A DNA stretch of 64,000 nt from Caprella mutica (GCA_947561585.1 CANNZV010002314.1:1-64000); one strand, 5' to 3'; counted from the first letter of the stretch, positions 22,739-35,732 are shown. The notes: generated from the sequence alone by a model not told the origin. Program-made: numbers and translations.

Positions 22739-25700
22739 TTAGCGTCCATTGAAAGTTATTGGAGGAGCCTGAGCAGGGGAGACTTCTTCTGTTTCTGAAG
22801 TTAGAACAAAAGGAATATCAGAAGAACATGTTACCGAATTGAATAATGAATAGTTTTTATTTAATTTTAATTTTAATTTCTTCATGCATATTTATTTAAC
22901 ATGCTCGTATTGGTAGGGAAGAAACTATGCACAAATAAAGCATATATGTTTGATAATATATTCCTGTACATAAAATATATCATATCGGTAGTTGTTTCTG
23001 CTTAGGATTAGTTACATAAAAAAAAAACTAGAAGCAAAAAGTAGTCAATATTGTTTTCCTTGGTTCAAGATAGTTTTTTTTATATTTCAACGTTTAATTT
23101 TGATTTAGAGTGGAGGGAACCTTTAAAGAAGGGAAATTGAACATGTATTCGGTACGTAACTTAGTTAGGAAATATTTGAAAATGAAAAACAAAGAACAAG
23201 AAAGACATACGAACTTTATCTTGAATAATCGCATATTTAATGGTAATTAGTTACACTTCTAGGTGTGCTGTATGTTTTTTATAAGGCAGTGGTATATAGG
23301 TAACGATATAAGAAACCATCCATTACATGACTATCAAATTTATTACGGGTTTGAATTAATCAGAAGTATGTTCGTATTTTTCTGTGTTTGGAAATCTGAG
23401 GGCTTGGAACAGAAACAACCTTGATGACTTGAATTACATATTATAATAAAAATTAGAACCAAATTGGAAATGATTTGCTGTTTTATAATCAGAAACCTCA
23501 GCTCCATTGAAAAAAGTAATATTAATTTTCGAGAGGAGAAGACCTATATTGCCTATTTTCCGAGTATTAGGAATGTCGGAGAATGTTTTGTTACCCTAAT
23601 GAGTATATTATCTTTACCAGGGTCAGATGCTCCTGATGCATCTCGTCCAGACGCTCCAAAACGAGCCATGAAGTTCCTCACGCAACTGAAAAAAATATGA
23701 AGATTAAGATGCAAACTAATTAAAAATAAATTATTATTCTATTATATTTCATTTTTATGAAATAAATATTAAGCTAGCTGTTAACTATAACAACCTAGCG
23801 GCTGGTTCTTGAGAAGCAGTTCTCATAGAAATTTTTTTTAAGAAGTATGTGTTAATCTGTTTAACGAATTGCATAAACTGTAACATGGTAGTGAAATAGG
23901 ACAAATTACTAAAGGTAATGCTAGACATTCGAATTATCTTACCTGCAAGTGTTGTGATCAAACCTCTGACCGGTACTACAGGACAGCTCTTTGTAACAAT
24001 AGCAAGAGCAGGATCTCGGGTCCCAGTAGTGAGTTTTTCCTCTTGCTGTGCACTTGTTTTTTTCATCTCTATAGAAGAAAAAAAACAGAAATAACTTAAG
24101 AATTTCAGACCGACATTGCGGGCCGGTGGAAGAAAAAACGCGTCGCAAACATAGCTCGGGATCCTTAAAAATACTTCATAACAAGAACTTTAGCGGGATT
24201 TGAATATCTACTGTATCGTTAATAGTATTGTTTTTTGAAGTTGGTATTTCCAGACGTAGTGAACTCACTGGTTTTTACAGCGGCAAATACATTCATCTTG
24301 GCTGTAGGTCTGGATGGTCATGTCGCAATCTTTTTCGGTCACTCTACAGTTGCAGGAGCAGGCCAGGTGCTGGGTCTCATCTATTTCGTAGTAGGAGGTG
24401 CTTTCTTCTCTGCGACGACGGCTGCTGCTACCACGAGATCTGGAAAGATAAGAAACTGAATAAAACTTTTCTCTATTTATATATGATTGTCTTCTTTTGT
24501 ACAGGTTTAGTTCACGGTTATACAAGTAAAATATTAGAGTTTAGTCAATGAAAGTCAAACCTTGTTCTTGAAAAAGATCTACCACTTGATCTTGGTCTGG
24601 AAGTATTTTCAGAAATTGCGGAAGAAATTTTCAGAATCTAGAAAGAGATAATAATAGAGGTACAAAAATACCTGTAACCAATGTTACAAAATATTTGTTT
24701 AATTTTAGAAAAAGCTATTTGTAAAAAATAAATATATCAGTCTTTATTATTAATACCGGTAAATAAAGATTGTTCTTACTACCGCGTGAGGTTTACTACC
24801 AAATGTAAAAAATCCGAATGAAACATGCGGTCTACTGTATAATAACTACTACATTATACTAGAAAATAGTCTATAAGAATAATTATATGAATGAATAATA
24901 CTCATAGAAGCTCTTAATCTATCTAGGAAAGCTCCTGGAAGAGCTCTTAGGTCAGTTTCCTGAATAGTTACCATGCATCGATTGAGGGTACTTTAAATTT
25001 TACAGAAGAATTTTTATAGAGCAGTCATTCTGACAGAATAATCAACACTCGCTTTTCTAAGTAAACATGTTGTCTTAAAAACTTTCAAGAAGTAGTCCAT
25101 TCGATAATTGTCGTTCTATTAGCAGATGGGATCCTTTATTATGTCGTAATTAGAATTTGGGAGGAAAGGCAGCGGTATACCCCACTATATAAATTTTCAT
25201 ATCATAGGCTAATATTAGGCTAATCTTAGGCTAATATATAAAAAAAAAAAATTATGTCTTTTATGCTCTTACCTTGAGCTTGATGCGTCTGGTTAGAGTA
25301 GGTTGGCATGAGAGTAGAGGACCGTGACAGCAGCCTCCACATCTCATAAGTCGGATACATTCGGGAAAGTAGACTACGTTCATTTCTCGGGGTAAGTCCA
25401 GCACTACCGTCCTGTTCTCTGGTTCACATACAGCGTTCAGAGCATCGACTATTTGCGCTGGAAATGATGAAAGGTTATTTTTCATTATATCTTTATAATG
25501 GAAAATATTCCATTTTAAAAACACTGTGTAACTTCAATTTCGTTCTTTGATGTCCTGGTACGATTCTCAAATACGAGCTTTCCAATCTCATTTATTGGAG
25601 AATAATATCGAAGTAGGATGATTTAATGATTGAAATATATAATTTGTCTGTCTGTCACATTGGCACGAACCAGAAGTATGGATAGTAAAATTACACGGTG

Positions 25701-26949
25701 TCCTACCTAAAAATTGACAGGTGGAAAACAGTCAGGCGAAAAATTGTACAGTTTTCTAGACCGGAAGACAACTTTTTACAAAAAATAGATTTCTCTTGCT
25801 TTCTGTAATTGGATTTTGCAATCTTTAATTTGAATCTCTATGAAAACAATGGATCGAAAAGAAGATGTTTGAGAATAAGTATAACCCAGAGTTTAATACG
25901 GAAGTGACAGCACTGCGCTACACGTAAATCCCTTACACACACAAAAACTAGGGACTACATTGTGCAAAAGTTAAACAAACGAGTAAAGCACTCTACTTAA
26001 TTGCACTCTTTCTGTTTTTTACCTTAATTAACTGAACACATCTGTTAACATTTGACCTGCAGTGTAACTCCCAATCAATGAATAACTCTAAAATGATGCA
26101 GATATACTTTAAGTGCAAACACATTGTGACATTTGAACCTACTTGACTAGCGGATGTGGTGCAGATAAGGTTGCGACATGCCTATTTTGTTTTTAATGAG
26201 ACACATTTATCTCAGTCTTGTTGATGGAAAATTTTCTAGTATTAATACAAAATTCTCCCATATGTGAATTGAAAGTTTAATACCTCAAAATTAAATTTGT
26301 ATTATCGTATATCTGTTACTAATATCTAAATCTAACTTACATCCCAGTCTAGGCCTGAAATCGAAATTTGATTCCTCTGCAGGCATAGGAAGATCGAAAA
26401 TCCTTGATAAGTCCTCAATAGATCTGACTCCACTAATGATGGTGCTGGCCGTCATATTCATCTAAGAAAGAATGAAAAGAGATTATTGAATCTAGCTAAT
26501 TTTACTAAATTGGCTGCACAAATTATTAAAAAGACAAAATAATCAGTCTACAATTCTCAAATTACATCAACAAAGCTCATATCTCCAGGTACGTCCGTTG
26601 GAGTATCCAACGCAGCGTCTATATCGTTGTAGGAATCATCATCGTAGTTAGGTTCAGCTGGTGGATCAGAAGACACAGAACCTCGGAAATTTACATCTGG
26701 GAAATCAAATGAGTCAGAAGTAGCTGTGTTGCCCGAGAAGTTGATTGGTTGAAAGCCACTATCTTGATTCGATTCAACTACTCGGATGCCAGCCATTTCT
26801 GTACCTATGAATCAATAGAGAGAATTAATTATTCTTATCTTAATTTATATACGGAATTATTTGTTACTGAATATAAAATTATTACCTGCATTATTTCCTG
26901 TTCCCAGTGCCAAACTCGTACACAGCAACAATATAAATGATTTCACCAT
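22739..26949 (-). CDS. PDGF/VEGF-family secreted growth factor, copy 2 (intact, 9 coding exons)
   Basis: Predicted secreted ligand of the PDGF/VEGF (PVF) family, which activates receptor tyrosine kinases as a cystine-knot dimer. Exons on the minus strand: 26949-26886, 26804-26566, 26461-26341, 25457-25273, 24637-24561, 24439-24269, 24068-23943, 23685-23618, 22794-22739. All junctions are GT-AG, phases agree, and the product is 368 aa. Residues 1-20 form a signal peptide (MVKSFILLLCTSLALG). An acidic pro-region follows to about residue 100. The knot starts at Cys152 (CEPENRT, with an N-glycosylation sequon) and contains PEC at 175, RCGGCC at 180-185 and LSC at 192. An Arg/Ser-rich insert with RRRR at 236-239 precedes HLACSCNC (253-260), which supplies the last two knot cysteines. 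A CxC-type C-terminal module (CSCYCY, then FDHNTC) and the tail PPITFNGR end the protein. An in-frame ATG lies 8 codons upstream at 26973; the inner one is chosen because a TATA-like box lies only about 20 bp beyond the outer one. The family call is firm; receptor and function are inferred. Confidence 0.87.
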
Positions 26950-26992
26950 TTTTAGGTAAATCATTTTGTTCATCCACAAAGCAACTTATCTC

Positions 26993-26999
26993 TTAAATA
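26993..26999 (-). promoter_or_regulatory. TATA-like box of VEGF-like copy 2
   Basis: Reads TATTTAA on the minus strand, in a block (CCTATTTAAGAGA) conserved upstream of copies 2, 3 and 4. It lies about 44 bp from the inner ATG and about 20 bp from the outermost in-frame ATG. A start of transcription some 30 bp downstream would fall on the outer ATG, which favours an inner methionine as initiator. Confidence 0.4.
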
Positions 27000-27189
27000 G
27001 GTAGGTTGGTACCGCTATCTCAGAAAGATGTATGATGTTAACAGGACAAGAAGGATACTGATACTGAAACCGTTTTTAGTCTTGTGACAGGAAATATATT
27101 GATATTTTTTCACCTGTATAGATATTCACCATCACTTAAGCCTTTTATACATCCTGTACATGGTGGCCTGTTCTGAAGGTATTATAGTT

Positions 27190-27485
27190 ATCCATTTGTA
27201 TTTTCATGTGCCTTACTTAGTTCAGTAGTTCTTGTTGCACCCAATTCATCAGATCCCCATTACTCCTCCATCCACATCCAGTCAGTACTTCGCCCAAAAT
27301 TTGATGTTGTTATCGACCCCTCCTGGCCACCACCGAGACGAGCGACCCTGCCGGGTACCACCCACCCCAGGGATGCTTTAGGCAACTTGGTCTGGGACCA
27401 GGATGGAGAAGTGAGGGGTTTCATTTCTGTTTGTGGGTTTAAACCCTTTCTTTTGTTTCTATCAAGGGTAATTAAACAAATGAGA
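27190..27485 (+). other. GC-rich open stretch, possible gene fragment
   Basis: A plus-strand frame without ATG stays open for roughly 100 codons (…FDVVIDPSWPPPRRATLPG…, WDQDGEVRGFISVCGF…, ending MRLGAL) in otherwise AT-rich DNA. Composition differs strongly from both sides. No family recognised; may be a fragment of a transferred or retroposed sequence. Confidence 0.25.
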
Positions 27486-28203
27486 TTGGGTGCTCTTTAA
27501 TTTATAATGAAAAAATAATAGGTTTTAAGAATATTTCGATATAAATTGAAAATGCGAATTGCGTTTGACAAATGCTATTAAAACTCAAATAAATACAAAT
27601 GTTCTGTTAGGTATATGTTTTAGTTATGTAAGATGTGAAGAAGGCAAACTATGAATATAATTAATCAAGACTAAATTAGTTACAACAATTACTTTTAATA
27701 TCATTGTGTCCCCAATTATGGGAACACAAAATTAGATATATACCAATAAAAATCCAGTATATTAAAGAACACTCAGAAATATCGAAGAACACTAAGTGAA
27801 GCAACTAGGGAACATTTTACACTGTGTGATTCTAAAACCGAATTTCAAGCTGTGAAATTGAAGCAATAACTCTTAATTAAGATATGCAGAAAATGAGTAA
27901 CGCCTTTAGAACTTTCTACTTTATCTTTGATGAAAATTGAAATTATCTATTAAGGTCAATCCTTTAATTAAAACTAAAATTACTTAACCCTGGTAACCTA
28001 GCTACTGGTGCTGGTGAACCAATCCTCATAGACAAATAATAACTGCAATTCTAAACCTATTTGGAAGCTATCTTTTCATGAATTTTAATTTTTCGCATAA
28101 TTACATACGATGAGTCTAAAAAGAAGGTGATAAATGGCAAGATACTCCTTTTGCCGTGTCGCCAAAATGTTGCCTCGGTGGAATCGCACATTAACCCACT
28201 TAA

Positions 28204-28291
28204 CCCGTACACGGGTGCTGAACTTTAACTTTGCTGATGTGCCACATCTACAGATTGCTGTCCCAAAATAAGGCCACCCTCCATGTACGGG
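28204..28291. mobile_element. 88-bp TTAA-flanked hairpin MITE
   Basis: CCCGTACACGGG at the left and CCATGTACGGG at the right, each flanked by TTAA (28200-28203 and 28292-28295). Short piggyBac-like insertion; no coding capacity. Confidence 0.5.
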
Positions 28292-29700
28292 TTAATTATA
28301 TGACCGCTAGGTAATAATGAAAGTAAATGAAAGAATTTTATTATTGCAAATATACTTTTAATTAATTCCTAAAGAGGAAAGACGTAAAAATAGAAGAAGG
28401 AAAAACAGCCCTCAACATACATGTATCTATTATCTATGAATGTGAAAAAATTATACTTGATCATTCTAACTGTTACATTGTTAGAGCTCAGATAATTTAA
28501 ATTTCATTCAATGAAGAATCTATAATCTTTATCGAATTAAAAATTTCTAAATTAAAACTGTTTAAAGACAACACTTTTTGTCCTTAAAACAACAAAAACA
28601 ATCTATCCAAGAACTTTTATTTCTGTAAAACTTTCTGTGAGTCCCATGAAATCATGTAATTGTTTCTATAAGCTTTTAAAAGATTTATAAGATCAATGAA
28701 CTGTAATATCTCTTTTACTTCCGAACTTCTGAGTTGTTAATTTCAACGACAGTAAAATGTTGAGGTCTGAGGGTACAGCGTAGAAGATATATGTTTGTGA
28801 ATATGGTTGAAAATGCGAAAACATGAGAGGTATAGCATACTCTGTTATAGAAAAGGGGTTTCATGTTATACATTATATAAAAAATACGTAACCCCTTTGA
28901 AGTCGGACGGACATCATCATGTTCCTATTATATATAGAAGGCTTAGTGAGTTAAGAAGAATCTATAGCATCTAGATGAAGTAGTAACTGGGAAAAGTAAT
29001 TGTCATCTAAAACTGAACACAATCAGTTACAACAATCACCGATTTTTGGATAATATCTGATTATTTTGTAATCTTGGATCTTTTTTTAGTAATTCAGGTT
29101 TTTTTTAGTAATTTTGAATTTTATATGATTTTATTTTTATTTTCGTATTTTTTTCGAATTCTCTGTTAACCGAATTTTCGGTTTAACCGGTTTTCAGATT
29201 TGTGGTTTTTCTGATTTTCGGTCTTTACTATTTTAAGTTTTGTTATAATTCAAGTTTTTAGATTTTCAATTTTTCCGAATTTTCGGTTTTACTAGATTTT
29301 TTCGGTTTTTCGGTTTTACTAGATTTTTTCGTTTTTTTGGTTCATTATTTCCTAAATTAAATTTTTTTTAAAGGTACCAACAAACAGACCAACAGATTAG
29401 TATATATATGGCACTTAGGAATTAGCTTAATATTTAGTCAGTCACATTAGAAAACGGAAGCATATAACAAAAGAAAACGTTCTTCGTGCCTTGAATCTAA
29501 TGAATCTTTCTCACAGAGCAATATATGATTTAATGATGGGTTTTATGATAGTCAGGTAAAGACTTAGAGTTCTTGTGGTTAGTTGAGGCCTCTGAGAATA
29601 AGTTGGGCCACCAAACCTATGGACCATTTTTTTTAGCTCATTAGTGAGTTATGGAAGGAGAATCTTGGTATATAAGACCAGGAAATTTAAGACATAGTGT

Positions 29701-29798
29701 TCAGTCGGTAGGGTTTGTAGTCTTGGGGAATAACTTAAGAGTCCGTTGTAGTGGGTTCTTCTTAACAGAGATGAGCAAGGCCTTCATTTTATCATCTA
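29701..29798 (-). other. Possible small exon downstream of VEGF-like copy 3
   Basis: After a GTTACAG acceptor the minus strand reads DDKMKALLISVKKNPLQRTL then KLFPKTTNPTD and a stop. The duplicate near 48146-48260 has lost four bases and is out of frame, which argues against conserved coding function. Confidence 0.15.
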
Positions 29799-30638
29799 CT
29801 GTAACAATTGTAAATAAGACTCTAGTGTATTGTATCTCCATCAAAGGTTAAAATTCGGGGCTCAAGGATAATAAATACATTACCATTTAAAGTTGGAAGT
29901 TCATTATAATTAACCCGTCAATGTATATAAGACTTTACTATATCAATATAGGGTGATAAATTCATTTATAGGGTGATAGATACATTTATTTCCAAAGTGA
30001 CATTGGAGAAGAGCTCTATAGCGATCGTGACAGCTGCAGTCTGAACTGTCTGGCGACCACCATCACTGTGATTGGGCTAGCAAGTAACTAAGTATTATCC
30101 ATATAAGAAACAATTGACAGGGCATCATCAAAGCCGTCTATAGTTCATCAGGCCGGACACCTCAGCGTCTATACTTTTAACAGCTGATATACTCAGTCAT
30201 AACAAACGGAATTAATCGCTATGTATAACATGGAATAATTGCCTTTCACGTCATGTTTTCTTTAAATAAACCATTAGTATCGACTTTTAGATGCTACCAA
30301 TAAAATATCAAAGCAATGTTGAATAAAGTACCGTATGAATATATTCAGTACCTACAATTTTGATGGATATTTCTCCATATAAATTGATTAATTAGCTTGC
30401 AAACTGATTTACTAAACTAAACCTTCGCAATCGTACCTACAATGAATGGGCTTTTAGCGTGCACTTAGTTACCGCTAAAATAATTAGTTTGGATTTGTAT
30501 TAGGATTGTTAGGATCAATAAAAAATTATCAACACAAAAGAATATATTCACAAGATATTTATAAATACAAAAGATATAGGTAATTTGGTATGTAATAGAA
30601 TGCTAGTGGTTGAGTTAGAAGTGTACAGTTTAGGTTTA

Positions 30639-30918
30639 ATACCTAACTATTGAATTAGATAGGTACCTAACTATTGAATTAGATAGGTACCTAACTATTG
30701 AATTAGACAGGTGCCTAACTATTGAATTAGGTACCTAACTATTGAATTTGGACCTAACTATTGAATTAAATAGGTACCTACCTATTGAATTAGATAGGTA
30801 CCTAACTATTGAATTAGATAGGTACCTAACTATTGAATTAGGTAGGTACCTAACTATTGAATTAGGTACCTAACTACTGAATTTGGACCTAACTATTGAA
30901 TTAGGTAGGTACCTAACG
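30639..30918. repeat. 24-bp-type minisatellite rich in GGTACCTA
   Basis: The core ACCTAACTATTGAATTAG recurs about 13 times, with linkers varying from GAC to ATAGGTAGGT so the unit ranges from roughly 18 to 28 bp. Lies between VEGF-like copies 2 and 3. Confidence 0.85.
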
Positions 30919-31363
30919 ATTGCTCTATCAATAGATAGCTGCTGGATGTCCTAGAGTTTATTCACTAATTCAGTGTAATTTTTATATTAAATATAAAGTT
31001 TAATGAATAAAACTTCAAAGGTACATGTGGAAATACCTATTTAAGTAAATATTCAACAGTTTATAGCGCTACAGTTATAAATTACAGCAGAAAACACAAT
31101 ATAGTTCGAAAATAATAACTCTCCGCGACATCATCCATGTTATTTAGCGATGTTTATTATGTTTGTTTGGGAGTAGTTGATCAGCTGATATTCTCTGGTG
31201 AACGGCCTGATCTAAAGATGGTCTTGGCATCATTCATATAAGAAAATAAAAATTCACAATTCCAAATAATGATACATAATTATTGATCTATTATAGCAAA
31301 TTTAGAAAGTATAATATCCCGTCAGATTCAAGCCATTGCTATAAGATGGTAAGAGTGGGATTG

Positions 31364-34300
31364 TTAGAGTCCATTGAAAGTTATTGAAGGAGCCCGAGCA
31401 GGGGAGACTTCTTCTGTTTCTGAAGTTAGAACAAAAGGAATATCAGAAGAGCAGTTTACCTATTTCAGTAATGAGTATTTTTTCATTTAAATCTTATTAT
31501 TTCTCTATGCATTTGTTCTTACCAGGGTCAGATGCTCCCGAAGCATCTCGAGCCGCGAAGATCCTCACGCAACTGAAAAAGTATGAATATTAGGATGCAA
31601 AATAACTAAAAAAATATTTTTCTATAAAAATTAACTAATAACAGTTGTTAATATAGCTGTTAACTCTGGTAACTTAGATTTCGAGGCTGGTTCTTGCGAA
31701 CCAGATCTCATAGAAAAATATTAATGATTTTAATGTCTTAACCGATTTGGATGCTGTCATTTCATGGGTTCAACTTTTTCAAATAATGATACTTGATTAG
31801 ACTAAGAAAAGGTGATAAATGGTAAAATACTCATATTATAAGAATTCATTCAAATATATTAAGCGTGTGTAAGAGCTGGTGAAAGAGCAGGAGGTGCACA
31901 AATGTGTCTCGAACAGCCCGCACCTAGCTTCATCTATCCAATGTCCAATTGTCCATATCACATCGATACCTACTCATTTCGAGGTAACATTTGTTTCCTA
32001 TATTTGCATGTTGTTCTTTACCAGACCCTAGGTTAGTGAGTGAAGGTTTGTAGGATAAATATACCAATAATTGGTAGTTAGTTAGTGTGATCTTTGTGAC
32101 CCTTAAAATATATAATATATCTTATATAATTTAACTTATATAATAGCTGTAAAAAATAATTGATCTGAAATTGAGATCATTTCTCGTTCATACTCTAATT
32201 TAAATATAAACTAATAATAATTCATCCTATTTATATCATTTTGCGTAGTAATGAAGTTGCTACATAACAATGAGCTTTATGAGCATATATTTTTAATTAT
32301 CAGTTTTGAAGAAGTATGTGTTAATCTGTTTGATGAATTGCATAAACTATGACATGATAGTGAAATAGGAAAAATTGCTAAAAGTAATGTTAAATATTCA
32401 AATCATCTTACCTGCAAGTGTCGTGATCAAACCTCTGACCAGTACTGCAGGACTGTTCTTTGTAACAATAGCAAGAGCAGGATTTAGGGTCCCAGTAGTG
32501 AGTTTTTCCTCTTGCTTTGCACTTGTTTTTTTCATCTCTATATAAAAAACAGAATGAAATTAAGTATGATACACTTAAATCGATTCTATTTGAAATTTGC
32601 ATTCATGTATCTAAATTCTAAAGATAGAGATAGTAGTCTAAAATAAGGAGATGAGTGGAGTATATTGGGCCACCAGTAAGCGAACATAACAACTACGAAT
32701 TTTTTATTGTCCAATACGCTCATATGAATGATTTGTTGTTATTCTTGTAGGTGATTTCAATTAAATCTTTTATATGAATGCTAATTATTTAAATTTATAG
32801 CGAACTCACTCGTTTTTACAGCGGCAGAGGCATTCATCTTTGCTGTAGGTCTGGATGGTCATGTCACAATCTTCTTCGGTCACTCTACAGTTGCAGGAGC
32901 AAGCCAGGTGCTGGATCTCATCTATTTCGTAGTAGGCGGTGCTTTCTTCTCTGCGACGACGGTGGTTGCTACCGCGAGTTCTGGAAAGATGTTATTAAAT
33001 TATATAAAATTTTCTTTCATTACAATTTTTTTTATGTTCATAGTGATGTCAAGCCAAACAATCAATGATATTTTCAGGTCATAGAAGTTGTACAAACGAA
33101 AATACAAAATTTAGTCCGTGAAATTCGAACCTTGTTCCTGTGTTAGATCTAGTACTTGAGCAAGTTCTTGTTCTAGAACTGGACCAAGTTCTACCAGAGT
33201 TTCTTGGTGTGTACCGAGTGCTTGTTCCTCTTCCGCTGGTGCCAGAAGAAACCTTCAAAATCTAGAATGAGAAAATTATAGATGTATAAATTTACTGGTG
33301 TCAGTTCCTTTCGCCGAAAACACTGTCACCGAACGACACTTTGGCCAAAAATTTAAAAACACTGTACGTTATGATTATAATGAGATATAGCGCACCTAAG
33401 GTTAGGTTAGCGGTCCAGTTTGGGAGATGGCAATAGTGAAAGAATCAAAATGTATAAATTACGTTTTTTTAACTATAAAATAAGTATACCTAACTTTAAA
33501 AAAAAATTGTCACATCTTCGACGAAAGTGTCGTTCGGTGAAAGTGATTTTGGCGAAAAGGCTAAGAACCAAATTTACTATAGCGTGGGGTCAACTCTAAG
33601 AGTAATAATATGTTAGGTCTATTTCCAAGTGTCACCTACTCAAATGCAACATGCTGTCTACCGTATCTTAACTTTTTTATGATTCTATAGAATTTTGCCT
33701 AATAATTTTAATACATCGGAGAACCTGGTCCACGTCTGTCATTTATTAGGATCATGTATCGGAAAATTATGGACCCTGGCGTTACTTTTCATATGCAGAT
33801 ATTGATACCACTGACTATTACTTCTGCTGGTTAATATGAATAAAGTTCAGCCTAATTAAATTTCACATGACGTTATTCTTCTTAAAATTCAATGAAAGAG
33901 TCAACTTCTTATAAATCTTTGTTCAGTGAAGTTAAAATAAGAGTATAGAAGCTACAATCTATATTAAATTAATTATAATATTTGTCATTACAGAGTCTAA
34001 ATGTTAAAAGGATCCTTTTCAAAATATAAAAATATTAGATAGTCCTTTTTCTTTACTCTGTTCTCTTACCTTGAGCTTGATGGATTTCTCTAAAGTAGGT
34101 TGGCATGAGAGTAGAGAGCCGGGACAGCAGCCTCCACATCTCATAAGTCGGACACATCGGGGAAAGTAGACCACGTTGGCTTCTAGGGGTAAGTCCAGTA
34201 CTACCGTCCTGTTCTCTGGTTCACACCCAGCATTCAGAGCATCGACCATTTGGACTAGAAATGATGAAAGATACTTTTGTTATTTCTTTGTAACAGAAAA

Positions 34301-35682
34301 TGTTTTTGGTATCCTAAATTCGATGAAAGATTGAAGGATATCGAAAGGATAGTATCACATCTAAATATTTATTAGATTTTTTTTTCGAATCAGAATAATC
34401 ATAACTAAGAATTGAACTCAGGTACGAATTAAAAAAAATAATAGTAAGTAGGTATATAAAAAAAGCTAAGTTGTTTTTAGTATGCCATACGCTAAATGGC
34501 TGATTTATATTTAACAAAAAAAGCTATTTTAGTAATTCTTATTGAATAAACCTAGGGTTTAATTGTCAACAAATTCAATTCCGATAGTTAAAGTTATATT
34601 GGTCGCCTATAATCCTCACATGCGTTTAAAAAAATAGGTTACGTAAAAGTACACTAGAGCCTAGAGGCAACATTACAAGTAAAGCAGACTGCTCAATAAC
34701 ACTTCAACTGTTCTGTGCCGTAATTGACTGAACACATCTGTTATCAATTGACCTACACGGTAGTTTCCAAACAATAAATAACTCTTAAATGATGCAAATG
34801 AGCAAACAAATTTGAGTCATTTGAACCTACTTGGCTAACTGATATGGAACAGATAGGGTTGCGATATGACTGTTTTATTTTTTAGTGAAACACATTTGTC
34901 TTGGTCTTGTTAATGGAAACTTTTTTAGGACTAATACAGAATTCTCCCACATTTGAATTTAAAGCTTAGTAGAATTTAGTTTAGTTAGGTTTGATTTTTA
35001 GTGAAACAAATTAGTCTTTTTCTAGGAATGGCATAAGTTTAGTACATTCGAACCATTTTTTCAAATTTCACTTACATCCCAGTCTAGGCCTGAAATCGAA
35101 ATTTGAGTCCTCAGCAGGCATAGGAAGACCGAAAGCTCTTGAAAAGTCCTCAATAGATTTGATCTCACTGATGGCTTCCATGGTGGTGGCTGTCGCATAC
35201 ATCTAAGAAATGGGAAGAGTTTATTGAATGTAGCTAATTTTACTAAATTGGTAGCACAACAAGAACAAATAATCAGCCTACAAATTTCAAATTACATCAG
35301 CAATGGTCATATTTCTAGGTAGGTCCATTGTAGCATCTAACGTGTCGTTTATGTCGTAGTTGGATTCATCAGTAACGTAATCGAAGTCGGATTCATCAAT
35401 GGCCACGTCATCGTTGTTAACAGGACCACGGAAATTTACGTCTGGGAAATGAAATGAGCCAGAAGTAGCTGCGTTACCATTGAAACTGAATGGCAGAAAG
35501 TCTTCATCTTGACTCGATTCAACTACTCGGATGCCAGCCATTTCTGAACCTATGAATAAACAAATTTAATTGATTATTCCTGTCGTAATAGAAATGCGGA
35601 ATTATTTTGATCTAAATATAGAATTATTACCTGTCGCCAGTGCCAAACTCGTACACAGCAACAATATGAATGATTTCACCAT
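31364..35682 (-). CDS. PDGF/VEGF-family secreted growth factor, copy 3 (intact, 9 coding exons)
   Basis: Close paralogue of copy 4. Exons on the minus strand: 35682-35631, 35549-35296, 35202-35076, 34254-34070, 33261-33131, 32980-32810, 32537-32412, 31572-31523, 31419-31364. Frames join without a stop to give 383 aa. It has a signal peptide (MVKSFILLLCTSLALAT), an acidic pro-region with repeated DES.(F/Y)DY-like patches, the knot half beginning CEPENRT with RCGGCC, and a 44-residue basic loop exon (131 nt against 77 nt in copy 2). That loop contains an extra cysteine (RTRTCSSTRS) which copy 4 replaces by serine. Then come HRRRREES, HLACSCNC, the CxC-type module and a tail ending SITFNGL. The eighth exon is 18 nt shorter than in copies 2 and 4, an in-frame loss of six residues. 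In-frame upstream ATGs lie at 35706 and 35697. The intron between exons 5 and 4 holds a short TIR repeat also present in copy 4. Confidence 0.86.
33297..33570. mobile_element. Copy of the 299-bp TIR repeat, intron of VEGF-like copy 3
   Basis: TTTCGCCGAAAACACTGTC near the left and GATTTTGGCGAAAAGG near the right, with GAACGACACTTTGG mirrored by AAAGTGTCGTTCGG. Shared with copy 4 at the same site, so it predates the duplication. Confidence 0.55.
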
Positions 35683-35725
35683 TTTTAGGCTAATCATTTT
35701 GTTCATCCACAAAGCTGCTTCTCTC

Positions 35726-35732
35726 TTAAATA
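35726..35732 (-). promoter_or_regulatory. TATA-like box of VEGF-like copy 3
   Basis: TATTTAA on the minus strand, same context and spacing as in copies 2 and 4. A shared segment further upstream (minus-strand TGTTAACAGGACAAGAAGG near 35770-35790) is also kept in all three intact copies and may hold promoter elements. Confidence 0.4.

Noticed and set aside
23785..24066. 93-codon minus-strand frame beginning MKKTSAQQEEK
   Set aside because: It is an out-of-frame reading of the CxC exon of copy 2; the frame DEKNKC...TC joins correctly to its neighbours.
24228..24551. Plus-strand frames at 24228 and 24235, with their counterparts near 50962-51295
   Set aside because: They lie antisense over the CSCNC exon of VEGF-like copies 2 and 4, which has matching splice sites and knot cysteines on the minus strand.
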